Source: Prochlorococcus sp. AG-315-I14
GTDB lineage: Bacteria; Cyanobacteriota; Cyanobacteriia; PCC-6307; Cyanobiaceae
Assembly: GCA_003283665.1 (NCBI GenBank)
Contig: QBWF01000019.1
Coordinates: 1 to 11,986, forward strand
Length of the DNA stretch: 11,986 nt
Direction of reading: 5' to 3'
A program made the translations under genes and the position numbers. Shown one piece after another: positions 1 to 5,872 of the stretch (position 1 is its first letter; each line of letters opens with the position of its first letter). The notes beneath the pieces were generated by a model. It made no database searches and was not told the DNA's origin. It saw only the letters and a program-made list of their open reading frames with translations.

Positions 1-638
1 GCAAATATATTAGATTGCCTGCTATTGAAATTCTTGGTTCATCTGTTTCGTAAAATGGATAAACACAATGTCTTAATTTAGCAGGAAAGAAAAGCATATT
101 CCCCTCAAGTTTCGGTGACATCTTATATGCAATATTATTAACTTCTCCAAGGGTATCAATATATTCAAATTCAAAATTACCTGCTTTCTTCTCTCCTTCA
201 CTAATATCAATAAATTGTGGTAATTTGTGTTGAGATTCCCAATCATAAGGAATCTTCATCCAAATAGCAAAAGAATAGACACCAGAGTGATCATGATAAG
301 GGTTAAATTCTGTCTTATATTGATAGTTAACCCAAAGTTCATTTAATATCAATTTACTTTTAGGTCCCAATAATGTATTTTGAGTGATAGGGTCTCCTTT
401 TATAGAACTATTTTTACGATAAAAATTTATTAAAGGGACACAAACTGATTTATAAAAAAAAATAATCAATATCATCAAGAGAAAGACTTTGAGAAATATT
501 ACCTGCTAATTTATTACTAACATTCATATTTTTCGTTTTTGCAATATCAATAATCTTCCACAAATAATCAATAATTTCTTGGTCCAGTTTTACTTGCAGA
601 AAACCATTAATTGGACGAGATATATTTTTAACTTCCAT
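1..638 (-). pseudogene. 2OG-Fe(II) oxygenase (TIGR02466/PF13759-like), frameshifted, cut by the window edge
   Basis: Reading from ATG at 638, the frame ends after 62 codons at a TAA just past a run of nine T's (plus-strand A's at 454-462). Dropping one T restores an open frame to base 2, giving about 212 residues, close to the roughly 200 usual for this family. The restored protein has candidate iron ligands in NPYHDHSG (H115, H117), followed by VYSFAIWMKIPY. Near the end it has the distal His (RHCVYPF, H190) and the 2-oxoglutarate-binding Arg 12 residues later (RISIAGN, R202). Family members are presumed Fe(II)/2-oxoglutarate hydroxylases and are common in cyanophages and phage-derived islands; the substrate is unknown. 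The coding sequence beyond the shift is otherwise clean, so the break is recent, a sequencing artefact, or tolerated by slippage. The C-terminus runs off the left edge. Confidence 0.8.
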
Positions 639-687
639 TGCTTATTAAAATGCCAAGGAAAATAAACTCAAAGTAAAAATACAACCT

Positions 688-709
688 ATTGCCTAAACAT
701 TGCCTAAAC
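688..709. repeat. 11-bp perfect tandem repeat, two copies, upstream of the oxygenase
   Basis: The unit ATTGCCTAAAC occurs twice back to back (688-698 and 699-709). Read on the minus strand it is GTTTAGGC plus AAT, twice, which is an 8+3 spacing of one helical turn. It lies 50-71 bp upstream of the oxygenase ATG. The geometry resembles direct-repeat sites of OmpR/PhoB-type regulators, but the sequence does not match the cyanobacterial Pho box (CTTAACCT-like). The regulatory role is inference. Confidence 0.6.
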
Positions 710-1340
710 ATCTTATACTGTTGTAATATGTGAATTCAAAACGACTGCTATAATTGACTTTCCAGGAGTGTACTTTGACCAATGCATTCATGTCCTGAAA
801 ATAAATTAGTCTTGATATAACTCGAGTTAGGGTGTAAAAAAAGTTGGGCTGAGCAGGCATCCCAGAAGGATATACAGAAGTAGTCCAAAGAGAATAACCA
901 GAAGAATACCAACTCAAAAAAAGTATATAGCTAATAGAAATCCCCTTATATGATTAATTAACTGGGTGACTAGCCAAGAACACAGCGAACAAGACGAGGG
1001 AGGGGATTAAGTAGAAATACCTATAACCCTTGCAACGGAAAAAGAAATGAAGTTTTTCTGGCATAAACAAAATAATAGAAAAGCATGTAGGACGAATCAA
1101 TTATTATACAAAACTAAAAGAGAGATTCTTCTATATAAAATCAAATTAATCTATTAGATTGCTCATCAGAGCATGAAAAGGGAATAATTGCGAACTAAGG
1201 AATCTAAATTTAAGCCAAAATTATATTTTATATTTTTTCTATATTACTTTATTGATAGATTTAAGCCATCCGATGAAATAAGATACCTTTCAAATGCCAT
1301 ACTTCCCCTTGTCCCAGACGGGAAGAACAAACGTACCAAT
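710..1340. other. Intergenic stretch with no convincing gene; left junction region of the mobile element
   Basis: No ORF here looks like a real protein. A TTG-started 74-codon frame (917 to 693, minus), a 36-codon plus frame at 1047-1157 and a TTG-started 60-codon plus frame at 1188-1370 are present but lack clear ribosome-binding sites or recognisable motifs. Structure worth noting: AATCCCCT (939-946) and AGGGGATT (1001-1008) form an 8-bp inverted repeat around a comparatively GC-rich stretch, and CTTCCC (1302-1307) can pair with GGGAAG (1320-1325). The left end of the element probably lies in this interval. I found neither a tRNA gene nor an att repeat. Confidence 0.5.
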
Positions 1341-1353
1341 AGACGAATCGTCT
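1341..1353. promoter_or_regulatory. Hyphenated palindrome, candidate operator for the element's operon
   Basis: AGACGA-A-TCGTCT is a perfect 6+1+6 palindrome ending 37 bp before the ATG at 1391 and 13 bp before the TTG at 1367. Such sites often bind a dimeric repressor. No regulator of a known family is encoded nearby, so this rests on symmetry and position only. Confidence 0.35.
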
Positions 1354-1390
1354 TACATATTCTAATTTGAAGCAAGCAGCGCAAAAACCT

Positions 1391-2032
1391 ATGTCCATAA
1401 CGCCAGAAGTCATAGATATACCACTAGTCAGTCTATCGAATGCAACGGTTAAGGGGATGGATAGCTGGGCGGTAGAGGCGATGGAAGAATCCGTGGGTGA
1501 CATTAACGAACACCTGGGGAGAGCAGGCGCCTCACTTCGCTACGTGGCGTTACAGCTGACCGAAATCAAGAAAAACGTCAAACCGGGGAACTGGAAGGCT
1601 TTTCTTGAGTCAGGAGCCCTGGCCTGCTCTCCCAAGTATGCGACAGATCTAGTAGCTGCTCATACCAAATGGCTAGCGAATGCCGATGTGGAGGATTCTG
1701 TGATCGCACAATTAACCCCTCGCTCGCTGGCAGCCATGGCCAATGCTTCCGACACCGAGAGACAGAAGGTCTTTAATCTTATAGAAAATGCCGGAGCAAA
1801 GGACTCAATCACAGAGGCAAAAGTAAGAGCTGCAATGAAAGGCAAAAAGATATCAAAAAAGAAAGCACCTATAACTATCGACGAAAGATTAGAAAGAGAA
1901 ATTAATGCTAACGCTGAGCTAATGGACATGAACAAAAGGCTAAGAGAGGAGAATGCAAATCTAAGAAAGCAGCTCTCAAGTAAGTTGCTTGAGAACAACA
2001 AATGGGAGTTAAAGCAAAAAAGAATCAGTTAG
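1391..2032 (+). CDS. Hypothetical coiled-coil protein, first gene of the element, possible DNA-binding or regulatory role
   Basis: I do not recognise this 213-residue protein with certainty. The middle (GNWKAFLESG, then AHTKWLA, then LTPRSLAAMA) is helical and ends in a segment reminiscent of the helix-turn-helix end of ParB/KorB or DUF3102-type proteins. A Lys-rich linker (KGKKISKKK) precedes a C-terminal coiled coil of about 45 residues (ERLEREI...RLREENANLRKQL). A DNA-binding or partition-like role is inference. The frame is open from a TTG at 1367. I prefer ATG 1391 because the resulting N-terminus, MSITPEVID, matches that of the next gene (MSIDPEVIS); neither start has a clear Shine-Dalgarno. 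The first 400 bp are much GC-richer than the rest of the window, suggesting origin in a higher-GC picocyanobacterium or its phage. Confidence 0.75.
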   Translation: MSITPEVIDIPLVSLSNATVKGMDSWAVEAMEESVGDINEHLGRAGASLRYVALQLTEIKKNVKPGNWKAFLESGALACSPKYATDLVAAHTKWLANADVEDSVIAQLTPRSLAAMANASDTERQKVFNLIENAGAKDSITEAKVRAAMKGKKISKKKAPITIDERLEREINANAELMDMNKRLREENANLRKQLSSKLLENNKWELKQKRIS

Positions 2033-2068
2033 GCAATTAAACCCATCACAACTATTCTCTAAAAGCAT

Positions 2069-2269
2069 ATGTCTATTGATCCCGAAGTGATTTCTTCTTC
2101 TAGCTCGCAAAGCAAGAAATCAGTCAGAAGTTATCCCAAATGGGCTATCTATTGGTTAGGTGGTATTGGTGCCTTCATAGCAGTCAATCTAGTTAAGTCG
2201 TTAATACCAGTACTAATCATGGCCATCCTGATCGCTTTTATATGGTCTCAAGCAACTAAACCTTCATGA
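2069..2269 (+). CDS. Small membrane protein, unknown function
   Basis: This 66-residue protein has a Ser-rich hydrophilic head (residues 9-20) and two hydrophobic stretches (about 27-41 and 44-60) that could form a helical hairpin in the membrane. Its first nine residues, MSIDPEVIS, match seven of nine with those of the preceding gene although the codons differ. It starts 36 bp after that gene and its TGA overlaps the next ATG (ATGA), so the two are probably translationally coupled. A phage-style membrane role such as a holin is possible from size and topology, but nothing specific supports it. Confidence 0.65.
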   Translation: MSIDPEVISSSSSQSKKSVRSYPKWAIYWLGGIGAFIAVNLVKSLIPVLIMAILIAFIWSQATKPS

Positions 2270-2451
2270 GCATGACTAATACCGATTCCTTCTACGCCTT
2301 CCTCCAGTATCTAGCTGTCAATAAAGACGGTTCTTTTGACTACGACATAAAGAATAGGATGCTAGATAAATATAAGAAAAAGATTGGATCTAAAGAAATA
2401 CACAGAAGAGCATTAAGTATCTTCAATCCCAACAAAAAGGAGGTTGCCTAA
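2266..2451 (+). CDS. Small basic hypothetical protein
   Basis: A 61-residue soluble, Lys/Arg-rich protein (SFYAFLQYLAV, then DYDIKNRMLDKYKKKIG) with no membrane segment or family I recognise. The ATG overlaps the previous stop by four bases, and its TAA shares one base with the next ATG (TAATG). A second in-frame ATG lies two codons in. The predicted helical, charged character would suit a small nucleic-acid- or protein-binding factor, but that is a guess. Confidence 0.6.
   Translation: MSMTNTDSFYAFLQYLAVNKDGSFDYDIKNRMLDKYKKKIGSKEIHRRALSIFNPNKKEVA
2437..2443 (+). promoter_or_regulatory. Perfect Shine-Dalgarno for the 55-residue gene at 2451
   Basis: AAGGAGG lies seven bases before ATG 2451, inside the end of the preceding gene. 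It is the strongest ribosome-binding site in the cassette and decides the start of the short gene that follows. Confidence 0.75.
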
Positions 2452-2618
2452 TGAGTAAAGAAAGCAATCTAAGAAATGAATCCATACATCTTTACGACCC
2501 TATCAAAGAGGGATGGAGTTCATATGACATTAATTACATAAATGCATTAAGAAAAAAGAGGAAGCTGAAAAGTGAATACGAAGTAAATAAGACACAAAAA
2601 GAAAGGTATGCAGCATGA
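2451..2618 (+). CDS. 55-residue hypothetical protein with canonical ribosome-binding site
   Basis: This short gene reads MSKESNLRNESIHLYD at its start, then WSSYDINYINALRKKRK and a charged tail ending RYAA. It has no membrane segment and matches no family I know. Three things support it as real: the AAGGAGG seven bases upstream, the TAATG junction with the previous gene, and the ATGA overlap (2615-2618) with the next one. It fills what would otherwise be a 163-bp hole in an operon with no other gap above 36 bp before 4210. Confidence 0.7.
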   Translation: MSKESNLRNESIHLYDPIKEGWSSYDINYINALRKKRKLKSEYEVNKTQKERYAA

Positions 2619-2926
2619 TTCCATTCATTAGAAGCATTGAAGAACTAAAGGTTATGACTGATTCCAGGTCAGAGGTAGTCCATAGAAAACATAACAGAGA
2701 TATTGCTGAGGAAAGTGGACAAAGAAAAAGGTACTTACATTCAATAAGAGAAGAGAAAGTAGGTCTTCCAGGGATACCTAATAGGAATAGATTGAACTGG
2801 GTTAAAGGTAAAAAGGCTATTATTAAATTCCTTGATCATTTAGATTATAATAATCAAAATATTTCGTCTTATGAGATAACACTAATGAAAAAACAAGAGC
2901 AAAATCAATACCATGACGCTGCATAA
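2615..2926 (+). CDS. Hypothetical basic protein
   Basis: A 103-residue hydrophilic protein, rich in Lys, Arg and Glu, with no membrane segment. Segments such as SEVVHRKHNRDIAEESGQRK and LNWVKGKKAIIKFLDHL suggest helices and a possible nucleic-acid-binding surface, but I recognise no domain. The ATG overlaps the previous stop (ATGA), with a weak AAAGG eight bases upstream; the next gene begins two bases after its stop. The function is unknown. Confidence 0.6.
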   Translation: MIPFIRSIEELKVMTDSRSEVVHRKHNRDIAEESGQRKRYLHSIREEKVGLPGIPNRNRLNWVKGKKAIIKFLDHLDYNNQNISSYEITLMKKQEQNQYHDAA

Positions 2927-2928
2927 CT

Positions 2929-3258
2929 ATGAATAGAATAAAATATAAAAGTCTTTTAGAGTATTTATCTCTAACTCTAGTTTTATCCTATTTAATTTTC
3001 CATAATGTATTAATGATAATTAGTGGAATGATTATTGCCTTATATTGCACAGGTAAAGAAGGTGAATTACAAGTCTTTAAAATTAATAGGCGAAAGAAAG
3101 AAGTTAAGTTTAAATCTAAAAGAGAAACAAAGGAAAAAATCCATAAACAACAAGTTTTTCAAATCTGTTCTGAATCTGATCTGAAGCTAATTCAAAATAT
3201 TGAGGAGTTTGGATTCATACCTTCTATCAATACTGTTGACAAAGAGATTGATTTATGA
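2929..3258 (+). CDS. Membrane-anchored hypothetical protein with basic cytoplasmic tail
   Basis: This 109-residue protein has two hydrophobic helices (about 9-25 and 27-41), then a strongly basic stretch (NRRKKEVKFKSKRETKEKIH), then a neutral to acidic C-terminal part. The positive segment after the helices suggests that both termini face the cytoplasm. It starts two bases after the previous stop without an obvious Shine-Dalgarno, so translation is probably coupled, and its stop overlaps the next ATG. From this gene on the DNA becomes markedly more AT-rich. I recognise no family. Confidence 0.6.
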   Translation: MNRIKYKSLLEYLSLTLVLSYLIFHNVLMIISGMIIALYCTGKEGELQVFKINRRKKEVKFKSKRETKEKIHKQQVFQICSESDLKLIQNIEEFGFIPSINTVDKEIDL

Positions 3259-3452
3259 TTATGAATATAAATACATTCTTGCTTGGTCTAATAGTAATTT
3301 CTACTTACCTTAATCTATATCTTAATTATAATAAATATAAAAAGTCTAAAAAGAGGACCGAATTGCCGATTTCATCAAAGCAATGGAATAAGTTAATACA
3401 AGATAATAGCTTTAAATCATGGTTAGCAAATAAGGAAAGACTAAAAAAATGA
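3255..3452 (+). CDS. Small single-pass membrane protein
   Basis: This 65-residue protein has one hydrophobic helix near the N-terminus (about 5-23) followed by a basic tail (YNKYKKSKKRTELP) and a short amphipathic end (KQWNKLIQDN, then FKSWLANKERLKK). The topology is probably N-out, C-in by the positive-inside rule. ATGA overlaps join it to both neighbours. No domain is recognisable; the C-terminal part could be a small helical interaction module. Confidence 0.6.
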   Translation: MIMNINTFLLGLIVISTYLNLYLNYNKYKKSKKRTELPISSKQWNKLIQDNSFKSWLANKERLKK

Positions 3453-3640
3453 AAAAGATACTATTAATATATATTATATTTATTCTTTACTATCCTATTA
3501 AAGGATTTACTCAACCAATTAAAATACCTGTTATTCCTTATAATAAGAGAACTAATTCAGTTCCAATTAGAATTCACAATAAATGTAAATCTATTGTTAA
3601 TTACTCTAATTGTGTTAAAAGGTATGTAAGGAATTATTAA
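3449..3640 (+). CDS. Exported, highly cationic small protein with one Cys pair
   Basis: The 63-residue product opens with MKK and a hydrophobic core (residues 4-17) like a Sec signal peptide, with plausible cleavage near 19-22 (GFTQ). The rest, about 41 residues, has nine Lys/Arg, one His and no Asp or Glu; the whole protein contains no acidic residue. Two cysteines (C46 and C55, spaced C-x8-C) could form a disulfide after export. This profile resembles secreted antimicrobial or bacteriocin-like peptides, but there is no homology I can name. The start overlaps the previous stop (ATGA), with AAGGA about 12 bases upstream; the next gene follows after 7 bp. Confidence 0.6.
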   Translation: MKKILLIYIIFILYYPIKGFTQPIKIPVIPYNKRTNSVPIRIHNKCKSIVNYSNCVKRYVRNY

Positions 3641-3647
3641 TTAGGAA

Positions 3648-3872
3648 ATGAAAAAGATAAATACCAAAAGAGTTTTACGTACCTTATTTATACTTATTAG
3701 TTTTATAATAATTTATATATTTTGTATTTCTATTGCAAATAATCTTATATTAACTCCTATTATTAATTATCTTGCTGATTCTGAAACATCCAGGATATTT
3801 GTTTCTTGTCTTTTAGGCTGGTTTGGCATGTCGACACTATTCAATCTAATTGTAGAAGGTAAGAGCAAATGA
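3648..3872 (+). CDS. Small two-helix membrane protein
   Basis: This 74-residue protein has a basic N-terminus (KKINTKRVLR), a long hydrophobic helix (about 10-35), a polar link (LADSETSR) and a second helix (about 50-66, FVSCLLGWFGMSTLFNLIV). An AGGA lies a few bases before the ATG. Coupled by ATGA to the next gene and directly downstream of the exported cationic peptide, it could serve as a self-protection or export partner; that rests on position only. Confidence 0.6.
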   Translation: MKKINTKRVLRTLFILISFIIIYIFCISIANNLILTPIINYLADSETSRIFVSCLLGWFGMSTLFNLIVEGKSK

Positions 3873-4210
3873 GATTAGTTATCCCTTTCTTTCAAGATAT
3901 TGACGACTACTTTACTGTAAGAACTAAAACGATATCTCGAATAGCTATTGCTGACATAATGGATGATAATATGTTAATTAGGTGGTATAGCAAAATACTT
4001 GATAGTTCTTTATTAGTAAAAGATTTAAAAGGATTTGGTTATTTCGAATCAAAATATACTCATGGTTATGTTCAGGCTACTTTTCGTTTTAATAAGATTG
4101 CTATAGAGGTCATTAGGTTTCAATTGGAATTACGAGGTCTCAATCCTAAAAATACTAGAGATATTTCTATCATTGAAAAAAGAATAGGAAATTTTGGAGA
4201 TAATAAATAA
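3869..4210 (+). CDS. Hypothetical soluble protein
   Basis: A 113-residue protein of mixed alpha/beta character with no membrane segment. Distinct stretches are FFQDIDDYFTVRTKTI, IRWYSKILDSSLL, and an aromatic-rich block YFESKYTHGYVQATFRF that may be a beta-hairpin. I recognise no family. It is the last well-supported gene of the chain; its ATG overlaps the previous stop. The codons for KNTRD near its end share a 15-bp match with DNA just downstream, suggesting local duplication or decay at the 3' end of the operon. Confidence 0.55.
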   Translation: MRLVIPFFQDIDDYFTVRTKTISRIAIADIMDDNMLIRWYSKILDSSLLVKDLKGFGYFESKYTHGYVQATFRFNKIAIEVIRFQLELRGLNPKNTRDISIIEKRIGNFGDNK

Positions 4211-4244
4211 AAAGATAGGAGGATCGAATAAAATACTAGAGATA
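4149..4244 (+). repeat. 15-bp direct repeat flanking an orphan Shine-Dalgarno
   Basis: AAAATACTAGAGATA occurs at 4149-4163 (inside the end of the upstream gene) and again at 4230-4244. Between the copies, at 4217-4222, is a perfect AGGAGG with no ATG, GTG or TTG at usable distance. This looks like the remains of a rearranged gene start. Confidence 0.5.
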
Positions 4245-4272
4245 AACTAGCTATCGCTCAGGAATATAAAAA

Positions 4273-4404
4273 ATGGATTATTTTGAAATTTGTAATGACT
4301 TTGAAAAACAAGAGATATTAATTATAAATGAATATACTTTTAATAAATTCAGGCCTATAATTCAATTATCTCAATTGATTTTAAGGATAAAGCTTTATTA
4401 TTAA
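4273..4404 (+). CDS. Possible 43-residue protein or gene remnant at the end of the cassette
   Basis: ATG at 4273 opens a 43-codon frame (MDYFEICNDF..., then NEYTFNKFRPIIQL) ending at TAA 4402-4404, with CAGGA about ten bases upstream. Composition is like that of its AT-rich neighbours. It is separated from the preceding gene by 62 bp that contain a broken-looking gene start, so it may be the remnant of a longer gene. No family is recognisable. Confidence 0.3.
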   Translation: MDYFEICNDFEKQEILIINEYTFNKFRPIIQLSQLILRIKLYY

Positions 4405-4478
4405 AATCAACTAGTTCTTGATAAGACTATATTAATTTGTTTAGGATTTATGATTTCTAGAATTATATTTGTTTAAAT

Positions 4479-5813
4479 TTATTTAAAATTTAATCTATCA
4501 TAATATCGCTGAAGAAAATCATAAGAATTTCCGGTAAGCTTTCTAATTAGATAAATGTCCTTACCCTCATTAATTTGATTAGTGATATATGAGCTTCGAA
4601 GAGAATATAAAGTATAAGGTTGGTCAGGTTTAGAACCTTTTAACAAGTGAGATAAGTTAACTCTCATTTGATCCCACACTCTACTTATCTGAGAGTAAGG
4701 ATAAGGACGTGATGTAAATGGATTAATGAAGATATAATCCTTATCAGTTATCTTAACTAAACCATTCTCATTCCTAAATTTATCACTATAAGCCCTCCAT
4801 TTTATAAAGGAATCTCCTATATTAGTAGTTATTTTTCTAGTAGTATCTGTCCTAGAATCTATTATATATAAAACTGCCTCAGAAAAATCATTCTTTTTAC
4901 TTTTAGCCGTCTCATTATAATGAGGATTAAGCTCTACATCACACCACCTTAATCCCCCTTTAATACTCTCATTAAGAGTAAAATCACCATTTTTATTTAT
5001 CACTACTCCCTTTTCTATTAATCCTAATAGTTCCTTAGGCCTAGTTCCAGATTTATAAGAAACAAAAACAAATTCTCTCATCATCTGACGAAAGTATATA
5101 GTACGAATCTTTTTATTATTATTTATTTCCTTAGAGTATTTATCAAAATAATTATAGATAAGTGGCCAATCATCCTTTAAAGATATTGGTGGATTAGGAT
5201 CTGATTGATCTTGCTTAATTATTATTGGGCTTATGGAAGGTACTTCTTTTGCATAACCATTAGGAATTAAAAAGTTTTTATACCATTCCTTTAACCTAAC
5301 TAGATCCTTTCTGACAGTAGAAATCTTAGGAAAAGTATTTATCTTACTATTATCTATAATCTTCCAAGACTTATTGATTCTCCATTCATTGAAATCAAGA
5401 AAAGTTTCACTTTTAATATCAGATATCTTAGTTAATTTTTTTTCATTCTTTAAATATACTTGAATAATTGATCTTAATGAGGTTCTAATGCCTCGAACGG
5501 TTGCAATGGTGATTTTCCCATTGGATTGTCTTTTCTCTTTTATACTTATCCATTGATCTATTAAATCTTCAATTAGTGCATTTTTGGGATTCTCTTCTTC
5601 TATAATATCAAAATATAAATCTTCACCTCTCCTAGCAGCAATAGCTAAGTCAGGTTCATTCAATTTTCTATACTTATATAGCTTTGTACCTACTTTTAAT
5701 TGTCGATACTGCCAAAGTTCTGGCTCTTTTTCATAGCAAATAATACTAGCTCTTCCACCAAGGATCTTACGAATCTTTTTATTTCCAAACTCATCGACCG
5801 CTATCTTAGGCAT
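4479..5813 (-). CDS. Tyrosine recombinase (phage-type integrase)
   Basis: The 444-residue protein has an N-terminal part (1-75) like an arm-site-binding domain (KLYKYRKLNEPDLAIAARRG), a core-binding helical domain (about 76-190, LIDQWISIKEKRQSNGK) and a catalytic domain from about 215. Box I holds Arg258 (SGTRPKELLGL), a likely catalytic Lys is at 304-306 (AKSKK), and box II holds Arg406 (LYSLRSSYIT). The nucleophile is Tyr438 (QRYYDR), nine residues after position 429, which is the usual spacing. The two histidine positions are Tyr403 (HxxR motif) and Asn429 (usually G-H-S), an atypical active site. It would integrate and excise the element. It faces the cargo operon, with its start close to the presumed right end; directly repeated sequence lies 38-59 bp upstream. 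Confidence 0.9.
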   Translation of the reverse strand: MPKIAVDEFGNKKIRKILGGRASIICYEKEPELWQYRQLKVGTKLYKYRKLNEPDLAIAARRGEDLYFDIIEEENPKNALIEDLIDQWISIKEKRQSNGKITIATVRGIRTSLRSIIQVYLKNEKKLTKISDIKSETFLDFNEWRINKSWKIIDNSKINTFPKISTVRKDLVRLKEWYKNFLIPNGYAKEVPSISPIIIKQDQSDPNPPISLKDDWPLIYNYFDKYSKEINNNKKIRTIYFRQMMREFVFVSYKSGTRPKELLGLIEKGVVINKNGDFTLNESIKGGLRWCDVELNPHYNETAKSKKNDFSEAVLYIIDSRTDTTRKITTNIGDSFIKWRAYSDKFRNENGLVKITDKDYIFINPFTSRPYPYSQISRVWDQMRVNLSHLLKGSKPDQPYTLYSLRSSYITNQINEGKDIYLIRKLTGNSYDFLQRYYDRLNFK

Positions 5814-5850
5814 TTAGTGACTCGATCCAATCACAGAAAGTATATCTAAT

Positions 5851-5872
5851 AAGTTGGTCTTAAGTTTGGTCT
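5851..5872. repeat. Near-tandem 11-bp repeat upstream of the integrase
   Basis: AAGTTGGTCTT (5851-5861) is followed at once by AAGTTTGGTCT (5862-5872). One-turn-spaced repeats beside an integrase gene are typical of arm-type integrase or excisionase sites, or of an operator on the integrase promoter. The role is inference. Confidence 0.4.

Larger units (their letters stand above)
1391..5872. mobile_element. Putative small integrative element or phage satellite (tycheposon-like)
   Basis: A convergent pair of units makes up the element: a plus-strand chain of about ten small genes (1391-4404) facing a minus-strand tyrosine recombinase (4479-5813). No capsid, terminase, portal, transposase or conjugation gene is recognisable. 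Base composition differs strongly within it: 35 of 60 bases are G or C at 1501-1560, against 11 of 60 at 3421-3480. Gene order and density fit satellites that carry only an integrase plus a few regulatory or cargo genes. The limits given are those of the first gene and of the repeat upstream of the integrase; the true ends are not resolved, and no tRNA target is visible in the window. Confidence 0.55.

Noticed and set aside
697..709. Tandem repeat as a CRISPR fragment or an iteron origin
   Set aside because: There are only two copies of 11 bp with no spacers and no replication gene next to it.
693..917. 74-codon minus-strand frame upstream of the oxygenase
   Set aside because: It starts at TTG without a ribosome-binding site, ends inside the tandem repeat and has no recognisable motif; it is probably chance.
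1047..1157. 36-codon frame MKFFWHKQNN...
   Set aside because: It is short, with only a weak GGA upstream, and nothing supports translation.
1188..1370. 60-codon plus-strand frame before the first element gene
   Set aside because: It starts at TTG, and the operator-like palindrome and hairpin lie inside it. Its composition looks like non-coding DNA, although a four-base overlap with the TTG at 1367 is possible.
1660..2001. 113-codon minus-strand frame inside the first element gene
   Set aside because: It is the antisense shadow of a GC-richer coding region. Its Leu/Ser/Ala-rich translation mirrors the Lys/Glu/Ala codons of the real gene.
5821..5838. CTCGATCC-containing stretch as a tRNA T-arm remnant
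   Set aside because: It lacks the GTTC start of a T-loop and no acceptor or anticodon arm can be formed nearby.
917..5856. Similar AT-rich strings around 917-937 and 5837-5856 (AAAGTATAT followed by CTAATA)
   Set aside because: The match is interrupted and low in complexity; it is not enough to call attachment sites.
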